Assembly: GCA_002159075.1 (NCBI GenBank)
Contig: LZRT01000067.1
Coordinates: forward strand, 1-64,000
DNA length: 64,000 nucleotides
Origin: Bacillus thermozeamaize
Lineage (GTDB): Bacteria; Bacillota; Bacilli; ZCTH02-B2
Reading direction: 5' to 3'
Positions 35,269 to 44,867 of the stretch are shown here, one piece after another (the stretch's first letter is position 1; every line of letters begins with the position of its first letter). A program made the translations under genes and the position numbers. The notes under the pieces were generated by a model that worked only from the letters and a program-made list of their open reading frames with translations, was not told the DNA's origin and did not search any database.

Positions 35269-36174
35269 TCATTTTACGCCGTTATAGACGAAGGCGCGAA
35301 TGATCTGCCGCTGCGCGAGAAAGAACACGATCAAGATGGGCATGACCAGAATCATATTTCCCGCCATCAGGACATTCCAGGTGACAATCCCTTCCACATG
35401 GCGAATCTGGGCGATCCCCAACGGAAGTGTTCTGACGGTATCGTTGGTGGTCATCACGAGCGGCCAGAAGTAATCGTTCCAGTGGGCGATAAAGCTGAAC
35501 ATCGCAAACGTCACAAGGACCGGTTTTGCCATTGGAACCATGATTTTCAGGATGATTTGCCACTCTTTGGCGTTGTCCAGTCTGGCCGCTTCGATCAGTT
35601 CCTCCGGCACCTGTTTGAACGATTGCCGCAGGAGAAAAATCCCGAATGCGCTCGAAGCAAATGGCAGGATAAGGGCAAAGTATGTGTCCAGCAACTTCCA
35701 CGCGCTCATTTGCAAATACACAGGCAGAAAAATCAATTGCGCCGGAACCATCAGGGTAATCATGGTCATGCCGAACAGAAACCCGGATCCCCTGAATTGG
35801 TAACGCGCAAACGCATAGGCAGCAGGAATCACCGTCAGCATCTGCAAACAAAGGATGCCGACTGCAACAATCACACTGTTCATAAAGTAATGCAGGAAGG
35901 GACCGGTATTCCACGCCCGGACAAAATTTTCCCAGACAAGGTTTTCTGGCAGCCATTTGGGCGGAAAAACCATCGTTTCCGGCAGCGTTTTAAATGACGT
36001 CGAGATCATCCAGGCAAACGGCAGGGCAAAAATGAGCACCAACAGCGTCAAACCGATCCCGTTGATCACCCGAATGACAAATCGCGCCACCTTTACACTG
36101 TTCATAGTGGCAACCGGCGGAAGCCAATCCGAACCGCGTTCGGGAGCAAGCTGATCAGCAGATTTCAACGGCAT
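35269..36174 (-). CDS. ABC importer permease, MalG/UgpE type
   Basis: A 301-residue permease with six helices and the EAA loop (EELIEAARLDNAKEWQIILKIMVP) near residue 195. It shows the MalG-group ending AQRQIIRAFVYNGVK. The start is uncertain: ATG 36174 has a weak AAAGG site very close by, and TTG 36168 is an alternative. It is the partner of the upstream permease, in an operon that also encodes an ATPase and a binding protein. Glycerol-3-phosphate or another small carbohydrate is a likely substrate. Confidence 0.9.
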   Translation of the reverse strand: MPLKSADQLAPERGSDWLPPVATMNSVKVARFVIRVINGIGLTLLVLIFALPFAWMISTSFKTLPETMVFPPKWLPENLVWENFVRAWNTGPFLHYFMNSVIVAVGILCLQMLTVIPAAYAFARYQFRGSGFLFGMTMITLMVPAQLIFLPVYLQMSAWKLLDTYFALILPFASSAFGIFLLRQSFKQVPEELIEAARLDNAKEWQIILKIMVPMAKPVLVTFAMFSFIAHWNDYFWPLVMTTNDTVRTLPLGIAQIRHVEGIVTWNVLMAGNMILVMPILIVFFLAQRQIIRAFVYNGVK

Positions 36175-36217
36175 CACCTTTTCCGACTATAATAAATGCT
36201 TTCCATTATCCACATGC

Positions 36218-37090
36218 TTAGCCATAATGGACGCGTCTTGAAAGAAGCCGAAAATAAAGGATGGTCAATATAGCAAGGATGATCAGAAGGATCACTCCGG
36301 CAGCGGAGGCATAGCCGATTTTGAAGAACTGAAAACCATACTGATAAATATAGTAAACAAGCGTATTGGTGGAATTGACAGGCCCTCCCTGGGTCATGAT
36401 GTAAATCGTCTCAAATACTTGAAAGGAATTGAGCATGCAGATGATCACCAGGAAAAAGATCGTCGGCGAAAGCATGGGCAATGTAATCTTGTAAAACGTC
36501 GTCCAAGGTTTGGACTGGTCGAGAGCGGCCGCCTCGTAAATATCCTTTGGAATGCTCTGCAAGCCTGCGATAAAAACCAGTGTGTTAAAGCCGACACCCT
36601 TCCATACGGCAACAATCACCAATGAAATCAAGGCCGTGTCGGGATGGGACAGCCACTGCAACTTACCAAAACCGAACAAGCCAATCACCCAGTTCAAAAG
36701 GCCGTACTCGGGATCCATCAACCAGCTCCACAACAGGGAGATGGAGACCAATGAAATGATATGCGGGCTGAAAATCGCGCCTTGCACAATCCCGTAAATG
36801 ATCCCGGTACGGTTTAACCAGAGGGCGAGAAATAACGATATGCCAATGGTGAGCGTCACCGTCAAAAAGGTGTAGATAAACGAATTCTTTAATACCTGAA
36901 GGAATTCTTCGTCTTGAAACAGATCGATAAAGTTTTGCAAACCGACAAACGTTTTCACGGGGCTGATGAAATTCCATTCAAACAAGCTGAGGTAGATCAT
37001 GTAAAAGATGGGATAGATGAAAAACAACGAGAAGACAAGGATAGCCGGAGCGACCATCGCATAGGGGCGGAGTTTTTCCCACAGTGCCAT
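36218..37090 (-). CDS. ABC importer permease, MalF/UgpA type
   Basis: A 290-residue permease of six helices, with the EAA loop (DIYEAAALDQSKPWTTFYKITLP) near residue 190 and typical motifs such as QGGPVNSTNTLVYYIYQYGF. The ATG at 37090 follows AGGGAGG. It lies 15 bases after the ATPase gene. Confidence 0.92.
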   Translation of the reverse strand: MALWEKLRPYAMVAPAILVFSLFFIYPIFYMIYLSLFEWNFISPVKTFVGLQNFIDLFQDEEFLQVLKNSFIYTFLTVTLTIGISLFLALWLNRTGIIYGIVQGAIFSPHIISLVSISLLWSWLMDPEYGLLNWVIGLFGFGKLQWLSHPDTALISLVIVAVWKGVGFNTLVFIAGLQSIPKDIYEAAALDQSKPWTTFYKITLPMLSPTIFFLVIICMLNSFQVFETIYIMTQGGPVNSTNTLVYYIYQYGFQFFKIGYASAAGVILLIILAILTILYFRLLSRRVHYG

Positions 37091-37105
37091 TTGCCGCGCA
37101 CCTCC

Positions 37106-38173
37106 CTAAGCGCCTCCGGCGACAAGGCTCCTTGCCCGGACTTCAATGCCGCGAATTCGCTGTCCATCGGGAGCAAAATAATAGAGATGTTCGTAAGGAA
37201 CGACCACCCGGACATGTTTTTTCTGCTCCAAAGGGGCGAGGAAGTTCTTCACAAAAAATGTTCCCATTTTTGCTTTGACCTGATAAATATTTTCCGCCCC
37301 CAGGCTCTCGCGGGTCAGGATTTCCCCTTCGACGGCCAACCCCTCTGTATAATAACCGGGATGCAGCAGCGCATGTTCTGGACGGAAGCCGAAATAGCCA
37401 ATCTCAACCTCCGTTTCGACATGCAAGCCTTCCACCTCGCGGAAGTGGAAGATGTTCATCGCAGGCGTACCGATAAACTGGGCCGTAAACAGATTTTCCG
37501 GATCATGGTACAACTTCATCGGCGCGTCCACCTGCTGGATCTTTCCCTTGTTCATCACCACAATCTGATCCCCCATGGACATGGCCTCCACCTGGTCATG
37601 AGTCACATAGACAAAGGTGGTGCCCAGCCTTTGATGAAGCTGTATCAGCTCAGTCCGCATTTGATTGCGCAATTTGGCATCCAGGTTGGAAAGCGGCTCA
37701 TCGAAAATAAACACCTTCGGTTTTTTGACCATCGCCCGGGCAAGTGCCACCCGTTGCCGCTGGCCCCCCGACAACGCATGCGGTTTCTTGTCGAGGTAAG
37801 GCGTCAAGCCCACAATTTCGCAGATATCCTTGACTAATGCTTCCCTTTCCTTTTTCGGCACCTTTCTGTTTTTCAGCCCGAATTCAATATTTTCGCGAAC
37901 AGTCATGGTCGGGTAGAGGGCATAGTTTTGAAATACCATGGCCACATCGCGCATTCCGGGCGGCGTATCATTCACACACTTGTCGCCGATCCAGATATCC
38001 CCGCAGGTCTGCTTCTCAAGCCCTGCAATCATCCGCAGCGTGGTGGATTTGCCGCATCCGGACGGCCCCACGAGCACCGTAAACGAACCATCCTGGATGG
38101 TAAGATTCATTTCCTGGATCACCACTTCGTTTTTAAACGCTTTGGTCACGTTTTTCAACTCAATCTTGGCCAC
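37106..38173 (-). CDS. Carbohydrate-type ABC importer ATPase, UgpC/MsmX group
   Basis: A 355-residue ATPase: Walker A GPSGCGKST near residue 36, signature LSGGQRQR near 130, Walker B KVFIFDEPLSNLDAKLR, and the TOBE/MalK regulatory domain behind it. I placed the start at GTG 38173 (VAKIELKNVTKAF), about eight bases after GGGGGG; the frame upstream has no site. It energises import with the two permeases that follow. Confidence 0.92.
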   Translation of the reverse strand: MAKIELKNVTKAFKNEVVIQEMNLTIQDGSFTVLVGPSGCGKSTTLRMIAGLEKQTCGDIWIGDKCVNDTPPGMRDVAMVFQNYALYPTMTVRENIEFGLKNRKVPKKEREALVKDICEIVGLTPYLDKKPHALSGGQRQRVALARAMVKKPKVFIFDEPLSNLDAKLRNQMRTELIQLHQRLGTTFVYVTHDQVEAMSMGDQIVVMNKGKIQQVDAPMKLYHDPENLFTAQFIGTPAMNIFHFREVEGLHVETEVEIGYFGFRPEHALLHPGYYTEGLAVEGEILTRESLGAENIYQVKAKMGTFFVKNFLAPLEQKKHVRVVVPYEHLYYFAPDGQRIRGIEVRARSLVAGGA

Positions 38174-38224
38174 GCCTTGATCCCCCCTCAATGACATGCT
38201 TGGTCTTTTTTCAATCCATCAGCT

Positions 38225-38507
38225 TTATAGATGGATGGCCTTCGTCCTTGGTTTCTGCATGGCACGCATCAGTGCGGCCAGCTCATCCAGGAAGCGCAGG
38301 CGCATGTCCGAATTTGACGGGATGCTGCCCGTACAAGATCTTTCTTGCTTCGGCGACGGCCGCATCCGTTTCCGCTTCCCATTCGGTTCCTTCCAACAGA
38401 TAGCGGATATACCGATCCATAAAGGTGTCTTCCTGATAAAGCGTTCCATCCATATCAAAGATGATCACTTTAATCTCAGACAGCCACTCGGTCACGCGCT
38501 TCACCAC
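38225..38507 (-). pseudogene. HAD-superfamily phosphatase remnant
   Basis: The frame starting at a GTG near 38507 reads VKVIIFDMDGTLY-type HAD motif I (DMDGT) and continues about 70 residues (YIRYLLEGTEWEAETDAAVAEARKILYG) before stopping at 38283. A few more plausible residues follow in another frame to 38225. HAD motifs II and III are absent, so at most a quarter of the usual 220-250 residues remains. It sits between the binding-protein and ATPase genes. An intact phosphatase there would fit a phosphate-ester import operon. Confidence 0.7.
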
Positions 38508-38556
38508 CCCTGGCTTCGGTCACGAGAGACAAAGATAAAGGGAAGGGGACGCCTAT

Positions 38557-39861
38557 CTACTTACTCAAAAGTTTGTTTGCTTTCTCAGCCGCTTCGTTCA
38601 ACGCATCTTGCGGCGACACCTTCGGATCGAGGATGGCCTTCTCAATCGCTTGCTTGAGAATCTTCGTCACTTCTGGGTACGCATCTGCCATCGGCCGGGG
38701 CCGGGCGTACTCCAGTTGGTCAATCGCCACTTTGTACTGCGGGTATTCTTTATAAAGGGCTTGTAATTCATCGCTTTCGATGGCCGAAATACGGGTGGGC
38801 AGATATCCGGTGTTTTTATGTTGGTAAATGGTTTGTTCTTTTGCCGTCATCCACTTAATAAATTCCCAGGCTGCTTCTTTTTCTTTTTCACCAAGACCGG
38901 CCAGCATCACCAAATGGCAACCGCCAGTCGGGACGCCATACGATTTATTCGCAGGCATAAACGCAGTCATCATGTCAAACCCGTTCCCTTTCGCAATTTC
39001 CATGCTCTCAGCAACGTTCGCAGTCGAACCGAACTTCATGGCTGAGATTTGGTTTGCCCAGTCTTTATTGGCCATTTCTCCAGCCTCATCGCCGGTCGGA
39101 ATCTTGATCAGCCCTTCGCTGGCCAATCGCTTCATGAACTCGACAGGCGCAACGCCTTCCGGTGAATTGAAGGCTGCCGTTTTGCCGTCCTCAGACAACA
39201 TTTGTCCGCCACTCTGCGCGACAAAAGCCTCATAAAACCAGATATCGGCAGGCATGGTCATGGCCAGTTTGCCTTTTTCCTTCAGCTTGCGGGCGTACTG
39301 TTCAAATTCCTCCCAGGTTTTCGGCCCGGCAGGATCCAAGCCAGCCTCTTTGAGCATGGTGACATTTTTATAGAGAATCGGGGTACTGCGCATAAAAGGC
39401 AGGCCGTAAAGTTTTCCATCCACGTAGGAGTTCCCCATGAGCCCAGGATGAAAATCGTCAATCTTGACCTCTTCCTTGTCCCGTTCAGCAAACGGCGTCA
39501 GATCTTCCAACATGCCGGAGCGGGCAAAAATGCCGGTGGAGGCAATCTCGAGATCCATCACCGCCGGGGCATTTTTTGCGGCAAATGCCGCTTGGGCCTT
39601 GGCATGAAGATCATCGTAGGTCCCTTGATACTCAGCAATCACTTCAATGCGATCCTGGGATCGGTTGAACTGTTTGACAAGGTTTTGTTTGGCTTCCTGA
39701 ATTTTGCCGCCCCAGGCGTACCAGTACTTAATGACGATCTTGTCTTTTCCGTTGCCATCGGCTGACGAAGAAGAAACACCGCTCGTACTGTTTGTACTGC
39801 ACGCGGCAAGAGAAGAAATCATGATCAGTGCAAGGATGAACGTTCCCAGCTTCTTGAACAT
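38557..39861 (-). CDS. ABC importer solute-binding lipoprotein, UgpB/MalE type
   Basis: A 434-residue lipoprotein: lipobox LAAC near residue 22, Ser-rich linker, then a family 1 binding-protein fold (IVIKYWYAWGGKIQEAKQNLVKQFNRSQ, later SKSYGVPTGGCHLVMLAG and ending DALNEAAEKANKLLSK). The ATG at 39861 follows AAGGAGG. The YWYAWGG opening is reminiscent of glycerol-3-phosphate binding proteins. With a metallophosphoesterase upstream and a HAD remnant downstream, a glycerophosphodiester or glycerol phosphate is a reasonable guess. Confidence 0.9.
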   Translation of the reverse strand: MFKKLGTFILALIMISSLAACSTNSTSGVSSSSADGNGKDKIVIKYWYAWGGKIQEAKQNLVKQFNRSQDRIEVIAEYQGTYDDLHAKAQAAFAAKNAPAVMDLEIASTGIFARSGMLEDLTPFAERDKEEVKIDDFHPGLMGNSYVDGKLYGLPFMRSTPILYKNVTMLKEAGLDPAGPKTWEEFEQYARKLKEKGKLAMTMPADIWFYEAFVAQSGGQMLSEDGKTAAFNSPEGVAPVEFMKRLASEGLIKIPTGDEAGEMANKDWANQISAMKFGSTANVAESMEIAKGNGFDMMTAFMPANKSYGVPTGGCHLVMLAGLGEKEKEAAWEFIKWMTAKEQTIYQHKNTGYLPTRISAIESDELQALYKEYPQYKVAIDQLEYARPRPMADAYPEVTKILKQAIEKAILDPKVSPQDALNEAAEKANKLLSK

Positions 39862-40005
39862 GGACTTCCTCCTTAACCTTTTGTTTTTTCGCAATTACCC
39901 TCAAAATCTTCACAGCGTATCCTGCAATGCCACATTAAGCATAAAGAATCATTATTAACCGGGTATTAAGTCGTTGTAAATTTTATTTAAATAAGTCTCG
40001 CATGA

Positions 40006-40032
40006 AATAAAAATGGCGGCTCACTGAGCCGC
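40006..40032 (-). terminator. Intrinsic terminator after metallophosphoesterase gene
   Basis: On the minus strand GCGGCTC-AGT-GAGCCGC is followed by CATTTTTATTT. It separates the phosphoesterase gene from the binding-protein gene, so part of the transcription stops here. Confidence 0.8.
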
Positions 40033-40056
40033 AATGGAAAGATGGCCCGATACAAT

Positions 40057-40881
40057 TCATCGAATTGGGACGCTGCATTCACGGTCGGATGCTTCCCCGC
40101 GCGCCAAAGGGTTATGTGTAAAGTGATTCATATGATTGAAAACAATCGGCGCATTCTTCAAAACGTCCGCATCCGTCACGTCAACGGCAGAAATACGAAC
40201 CTCATTCTGTCCCATTTCCACCACTCGGAAGGCAGGCTGATCAAGGCATGCCGAAAGCTGTACAAAAGTCCAATTATCTTGCTTGACAATCGAGTCTACA
40301 TGCGTGTGTCCGTTGAAATAGATGCCAACACCCTCTTTTTGCCGTAAAATACGCCACATATCAATACTCGGATGGATGGAGCCTTTATCAATCTCCGATC
40401 TTTTTGTCGTGTTGTATACGGGATGATGTGCAAAAACCAACAGTGGCTTTGAACCGGATGCCTTGACCACCTCTTCAAACCACTGCAGCTGTTCTTCATC
40501 CACCCAGCCTCCCCAATCCTCATAATCCATCTCCTTGGCGGTATCCAAAAAGGCAAGCACGGCGCGATCCGTGTCAATGACATGATAGCGTGCCTGCCCC
40601 GTCATTTTGAGCACCTCTTTTCTGGGTTGAGCGTAGAGATCATGATTTCCTAAGACATGATAAAAATTCCTGTCCCTGTTCTTTAATATCTCATACACTC
40701 CCTTCAACTCCAGAGGCGTGCCGTAATTTGTCAAATCACCAAGTGAGATATGAGCATCCGCGTCTATTTCTAAAAAACGTCCCAAAAATGTTTGATAAAA
40801 ACCATCCCGAGCATCTACCAGTCCGGGTATCGTCTCATCCAATTCGGGAAAATGCAAATCCCCCATTAAAATAAGTTTCAT
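40057..40881 (-). CDS. Calcineurin-like metallophosphoesterase
   Basis: A 274-residue phosphoesterase with the metal-binding motif series: D-x-H (MGDLHFPE) near residue 9, GDLTNYG near 50, GNHD near 85, FAHHP near 160, and GHTHVD near 200. Family members hydrolyse phosphodiesters, including cyclic nucleotides and glycerophosphodiesters. The ATG at 40881 follows GAGGAG by seven bases. Located directly upstream of the glycerol-phosphate-type importer, it may process the imported compound; it has no signal peptide, so it acts in the cytoplasm. Confidence 0.9.
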   Translation of the reverse strand: MKLILMGDLHFPELDETIPGLVDARDGFYQTFLGRFLEIDADAHISLGDLTNYGTPLELKGVYEILKNRDRNFYHVLGNHDLYAQPRKEVLKMTGQARYHVIDTDRAVLAFLDTAKEMDYEDWGGWVDEEQLQWFEEVVKASGSKPLLVFAHHPVYNTTKRSEIDKGSIHPSIDMWRILRQKEGVGIYFNGHTHVDSIVKQDNWTFVQLSACLDQPAFRVVEMGQNEVRISAVDVTDADVLKNAPIVFNHMNHFTHNPLARGEASDRECSVPIR

Positions 40882-41098
40882 CTGCACTCTCCTCTCGCTT
40901 AACATTGTAAATCTAACATTTCATTATCTACTTCAAAGTTTATCCCGCACATATTAACCCTTTTTAAAGCCAGGTTAAATGATTTGTAAAGTCTGTCCAG
41001 CGAGAGAGGAATTGATATTGCATGAATGGCACCCATCCTGGCTGTCGTCCATGAATTTTGAAATGAAAAGAAAAAGGAGGATCGTGGAATAAATAGAA

Positions 41099-41145
41099 AC
41101 AGCCGAGCAGAAAACAGGACAAATGCCTGGATCTGCATCGGCTGT
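41099..41145 (-). terminator. Probable terminator after glmM
   Basis: On the minus strand ACAGCCGA pairs with TCGGCTGT around an inner CAGG/CCTG stem, followed by a broken T-rich run (TTCTATTTATT). It lies 29 bases past glmM. Confidence 0.6.
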
Positions 41146-41173
41146 CAGACAGTTATTCGCCGTGTCAATCAAT

Positions 41174-42529
41174 TTATTGGTTCAATTCCCGATCGACGAT
41201 CTCCGCAATGCGCAGGATATGCTGGCGCAGGATCGCTTCATCGGGACCCTCCGCCATGATCCGCAACAGCGGCTCCGTTCCGGATGGGCGAACCAGCACA
41301 CGGCCTGCATCGCCCAATCGCCGTTCCAGCTCGCCAATGGCTTCCATGATCGCCGGATGCTGCTGCCAGGCGGTTTTGGCTTCTGCCCTCTTCAGACGCA
41401 CGTTGTGCAGCACTTGCGGGAATTTCCGCATGACCTGCTTGAGCTGCCCGAGCGTTTTCCCGCTTTCCCTGATCACCTGTACCAGTTGCAGGGCGGTCAG
41501 CATGCCATCGCCGGTCGTGTTATAATCCAGCAGGATCACGTGTCCGGATTGTTCACCGCCAATGACAAATCCTCCCTCAAGCATCCGTTCCAGCACATAA
41601 CGGTCACCCACCGCCGTTTGTTCGGTGGCTATCCCCAACTCACGCATCGCCTGGTACAGGCCGATATTGCTCATCACGGTGGTGACCAGGGTGTTTTTCG
41701 CCAGGCGTCCCTGTTCTTTCAACGACCGGGCCAGAATGCACATGATGTGGTCGCCATCCACAATCTGCCCTTCTTCATCTACGGCAATCAGCCGGTCCGC
41801 ATCGCCGTCAAAAGCCAGCCCCACATCCGCCCGCTGCCTTTTCACCTCTTCCTGCAAACGGGAGGGGTGCGTGGAGCCCACGCCATCATTGATATTGATG
41901 CCGTCCGGCTCAGCGCCAATGACCCACACCTCGGCCCCCAACCGGCGAAACAGGCGCGGCGCAAGATAGGAGGCGGCCCCGTGGGCACAATCCAGAACCA
42001 CTTTGAGTCCCTGCAAGTCTCCGTGGATGGTCCCCGACAAGTGATTCAGATAATCCTCGGCTTTTTCCGCTGCATCCAGGAGACGGCCCACCCCGCCGCC
42101 GACCGGGCGCGGCAGCTTGTCCTCCGGCTCATCCAGCAGGCGCTCGATCTGTTCCTCTTCCTCATCGGTCAGCTTGAACCCGTCCGGACCAAAAATTTTG
42201 ATTCCATTGTCTTCCACCGGGTTGTGCGAGGCGGTGATCATGATGCCGGCATCTGCCTGCAGCGTTTTTGTCAACCAGGCCACTCCCGGGGTGCTGATGA
42301 TGCCGAGCCGGTATACATCTGCCCCAGCCGAAAGCAGGCCAGCGGTGAGCGCCGCCTCCAGCATCTCCCCCGAGATCCGCGTATCCCGGCCGATCAGGAC
42401 TTTCGGCCGCCCGGAAGCACGAGCCGCAGCCAGATTTCCTTCCGCGCGGCCGATCCGAAACGCAAGCTCCGGCGTCAGCTCCCGGTTCGCGACGCCACGT
42501 ACACCATCGGTGCCAAAATACTTCCTCAT
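41174..42529 (-). CDS. glmM: Phosphoglucosamine mutase
   Basis: A 451-residue enzyme that interconverts glucosamine-6-phosphate and glucosamine-1-phosphate for cell-wall precursors. The N terminus KYFGTDGVRG, the phosphoserine loop TASHNP near residue 100, the metal-binding DGDADR near 240 and the sugar-binding GGEQSGH near 325 are all present. The ATG at 42529 follows GGGAGTG; the longer frame to 42610 runs through the cdaR intergenic part. It is third in the conserved cdaA-cdaR-glmM order. glmS, which follows in B. subtilis, is not here. Confidence 0.97.
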   Translation of the reverse strand: MRKYFGTDGVRGVANRELTPELAFRIGRAEGNLAAARASGRPKVLIGRDTRISGEMLEAALTAGLLSAGADVYRLGIISTPGVAWLTKTLQADAGIMITASHNPVEDNGIKIFGPDGFKLTDEEEEQIERLLDEPEDKLPRPVGGGVGRLLDAAEKAEDYLNHLSGTIHGDLQGLKVVLDCAHGAASYLAPRLFRRLGAEVWVIGAEPDGININDGVGSTHPSRLQEEVKRQRADVGLAFDGDADRLIAVDEEGQIVDGDHIMCILARSLKEQGRLAKNTLVTTVMSNIGLYQAMRELGIATEQTAVGDRYVLERMLEGGFVIGGEQSGHVILLDYNTTGDGMLTALQLVQVIRESGKTLGQLKQVMRKFPQVLHNVRLKRAEAKTAWQQHPAIMEAIGELERRLGDAGRVLVRPSGTEPLLRIMAEGPDEAILRQHILRIAEIVDRELNQ

Positions 42530-42596
42530 TCTTTTCCACTCCCATCGTTCTCTCTGGTTGTTCCAACAACATGACGTATCCATGATCGGGCCGAAC

Positions 42597-43883
42597 TCAT
42601 CCCGATTCATTGGGCGGACGTTCCGGCGGCATCACGTCCTCAGGCTGATCGCCGGCCGGCTCCCTGCTTCCGGCGGCCTGCAGGAGAAATCTGGCTTCCG
42701 GCAATAGGCCTTTGACCTGGATAAACGGAGGCAGTTTCACCTCCATACGGCTGCGGTGCTCTCCCTCGGACAGCCGGCTGACATCCAGGATCACCTGCAC
42801 ATCGTTGGCGGACAGGGCGTCAAGCCGCTCCCCTGTCCCTTCCAGTGTCAGGTCCAGTTTTCCGTTTTCCGGCTGGAGCCATTTGATCTCTTTTCCGGCG
42901 GGCAGGCCCCTAACCTGAATCGGCAACTGCTCGATGACCCTGGTTCGGGATGGGCTGATTTGAACGCGCACCTCGATAACCGCAGGTTCTACACTGAACA
43001 GGCCTTTTTCTATAGGAACCGACAGTTTCAATACCTGCGTTTCCTTCAGGGTCGTCAGATCCAATGTCGGCCCGCGGTATTGGTGATACTTGTTCAGCAC
43101 GGCAAGCGGCCCGATCAATGTCACTTCCTGGGGAGACATCTCCACCGCAGACACACTGTACCCATCCGGCAGGCGGCCTTGCAATTGCAAGTCCAAAGGC
43201 ACCGTTTTGCGCGGACTGCGAATGGGCACCTCGACCCGAACGGTCGCTGGCTGGATATCCACATCCAGGCTGTTCCCCTGTGCATCGACGGCCCGCAATG
43301 ATACCTCCTGGATCAAATGTTCACCTCTTGCATTCAAATGGACGTACGCTTTCACTGAAACGACTCGATCCAGCAGGCTCTTGCCGCCGCCGATCCGCAC
43401 CTCGGCCGGCCGGATGAGCGGCGAACCCAACTGGAAACCCTCCGGCAGCATCCCGAGCCATTCCACATCCACCGGCATGGATTTGCTCTCCCTGGCTTCC
43501 AGGACAATGCGCACTTCTGCAGGGTTGGCCTCTACGTGCAAGTTGGGAGGAAATCCGTCAAACTGCACGGGCACCCGTACCTCTCCCGGGCCAAAACCGG
43601 TGACATCCGCATACACTTTGTAATCGCGCAGGCGAAAAAGGCTCAAATCCCGTTGCGAACCGCGCAAAATCAGATCGACCGTTTGCGGCGCTTCCAGCAG
43701 CGCTACCTTTCGCTCGTCATATCTTACTTCCAGGGCGGCATTGTCAATGCGAATCTCATTTTGGGTGATTTCCGTGGTGGTCACCGGGTTGGGACTGGAT
43801 CCATTGACGACAAACCAGAGCATAATGGCCAACAAGACAGAGACGATGCGAACAACCATCGGCTGGTTCAACCACTTATCCAT
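42597..43883 (-). CDS. cdaR: CdaA regulator, YbbR-domain protein
   Basis: A 428-residue protein with one N-terminal membrane helix (about 10-27) and several extracellular YbbR repeats of about 80-90 residues. Repeats are recognisable by motifs such as GEVRVPVQFDGFPPNL, MLPEGFQLGSPLIRPAEV and GRLPDGYSVSAVEMSPQEV. CdaR binds CdaA and controls c-di-AMP synthesis. The start overlaps the end of cdaA by eight bases. The C terminus is Pro/Glu-rich, as often seen. Confidence 0.94.
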   Translation of the reverse strand: MDKWLNQPMVVRIVSVLLAIMLWFVVNGSSPNPVTTTEITQNEIRIDNAALEVRYDERKVALLEAPQTVDLILRGSQRDLSLFRLRDYKVYADVTGFGPGEVRVPVQFDGFPPNLHVEANPAEVRIVLEARESKSMPVDVEWLGMLPEGFQLGSPLIRPAEVRIGGGKSLLDRVVSVKAYVHLNARGEHLIQEVSLRAVDAQGNSLDVDIQPATVRVEVPIRSPRKTVPLDLQLQGRLPDGYSVSAVEMSPQEVTLIGPLAVLNKYHQYRGPTLDLTTLKETQVLKLSVPIEKGLFSVEPAVIEVRVQISPSRTRVIEQLPIQVRGLPAGKEIKWLQPENGKLDLTLEGTGERLDALSANDVQVILDVSRLSEGEHRSRMEVKLPPFIQVKGLLPEARFLLQAAGSREPAGDQPEDVMPPERPPNESG

Positions 43884-44694
43884 CGGCTTTCTGCCCCCAT
43901 TTCTGGCGGAAAGATCCTGCCTTTTTCGCCGACGGCATCAGCGCCTCCCGCAACCGCAAAAACAACACCTCGCCTTGAATGTCCCGCTCCAACACGCCAT
44001 CGGAAGCCAGTGAGATTTGCCCCGTCTCTTCTGAAACGACCAGGCTCAAACAATCGGTGATCTCGCTGACCCCCACCGCGGCCCGGTGACGCGTCCCCAA
44101 CTCCTTGCTGATGAAAGGGCTCTCCGAAAGCGGCAAATAGCAACCCGCAGCCATAATGGTCGCATCACGGATGATCACCGCCCCATCATGAAGGGGGGTG
44201 TTGGGCGTAAAAATGTTAATGAGCAACTCTGCAGACAGTTTTGCCTCCAGCCGCGTCCCCGTCTCAATCATGTCGTTGAGCCCGATCTTCCGTTCCAGGA
44301 CGATCAGCGCTCCAATGCGCCGCTGGGCCATGTATGTGGCTGCCTTGTAACAAGCCTCGGCCACGCTGAGCAGATCGCTGTCCTCCTGTACGCCGGTACG
44401 CACAAAGAAGCGGCCACGGCCCAATTGCTCCAAGGCTCGCCGAAATTCCGGCTGAAAAATGATCAAGATCACCAGAACGCCGTATGTAAACGCTTGGGAC
44501 ATCAGCCACTCCAACGTTCGCAGATTTAGAAGCGAACTCAGCACCCACGCAAGGACGATGATCACAATGCCTTGAATCAACTGGATGGCTCGTGTCCCCC
44601 GGATGAGCATCAACAATTTATAGAAGACATACGAGACGATGGCGATATCAACCACCACCGAGAAAACCTGCCAGATCTCCTGAAGTGGCTTCAT
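43876..44694 (-). CDS. cdaA: Membrane diadenylate cyclase
   Basis: A 272-residue protein with three N-terminal membrane helices (about 10-75) and a DAC domain carrying the catalytic PLHDGAVII near residue 170 and GTRHRAAVG near 202. It makes c-di-AMP from two ATP. The ATG at 44694 follows GGAGGA by about eight bases. An upstream frame reaching 44787 would read through a terminator and is rejected. First gene of cdaA-cdaR-glmM. Confidence 0.96.
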   Translation of the reverse strand: MKPLQEIWQVFSVVVDIAIVSYVFYKLLMLIRGTRAIQLIQGIVIIVLAWVLSSLLNLRTLEWLMSQAFTYGVLVILIIFQPEFRRALEQLGRGRFFVRTGVQEDSDLLSVAEACYKAATYMAQRRIGALIVLERKIGLNDMIETGTRLEAKLSAELLINIFTPNTPLHDGAVIIRDATIMAAGCYLPLSESPFISKELGTRHRAAVGVSEITDCLSLVVSEETGQISLASDGVLERDIQGEVLFLRLREALMPSAKKAGSFRQKWGQKADG

Positions 44695-44715
44695 CCCGCG
44701 TTCCTCCGTAGCTAA

Positions 44716-44752
44716 TAAAAAAAAAGCTTGCAACTCCCGTGCAAGGCTTTTG
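44716..44752 (-). terminator. Intrinsic terminator between tRNA-Gly and cdaA
   Basis: On the minus strand AAGCCTTGCA...TTGCAAGCTT (one bulge) is followed by nine T residues. It ends the tRNA-Gly transcript 22 bases before the cdaA start. Confidence 0.8.
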
Positions 44753-44792
44753 TGCTTTCCATTCAGTTCTTCACGCTGATTCATCAAATAAA

Positions 44793-44867
44793 TGGAGCGG
44801 ACGACGGGATTCGAACCCGCGACCCTCGCCTTGGCAAGGCGATGCTCTACCCCTGAGCCACGTCCGC
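44793..44867 (-). tRNA. tRNA-Gly(GCC)
   Basis: Acceptor arms GCGGACG/CGTCCGC, anticodon loop TTGCCAA (anticodon GCC), T loop TTCGAAT, CCA encoded. It is separated from the other nine tRNAs by the yjcZ-like gene. Confidence 0.97.

Noticed and set aside
41123-42574. 483-codon plus-strand frame
   Set aside because: Antisense to glmM; all glmM motifs are present on the other strand.
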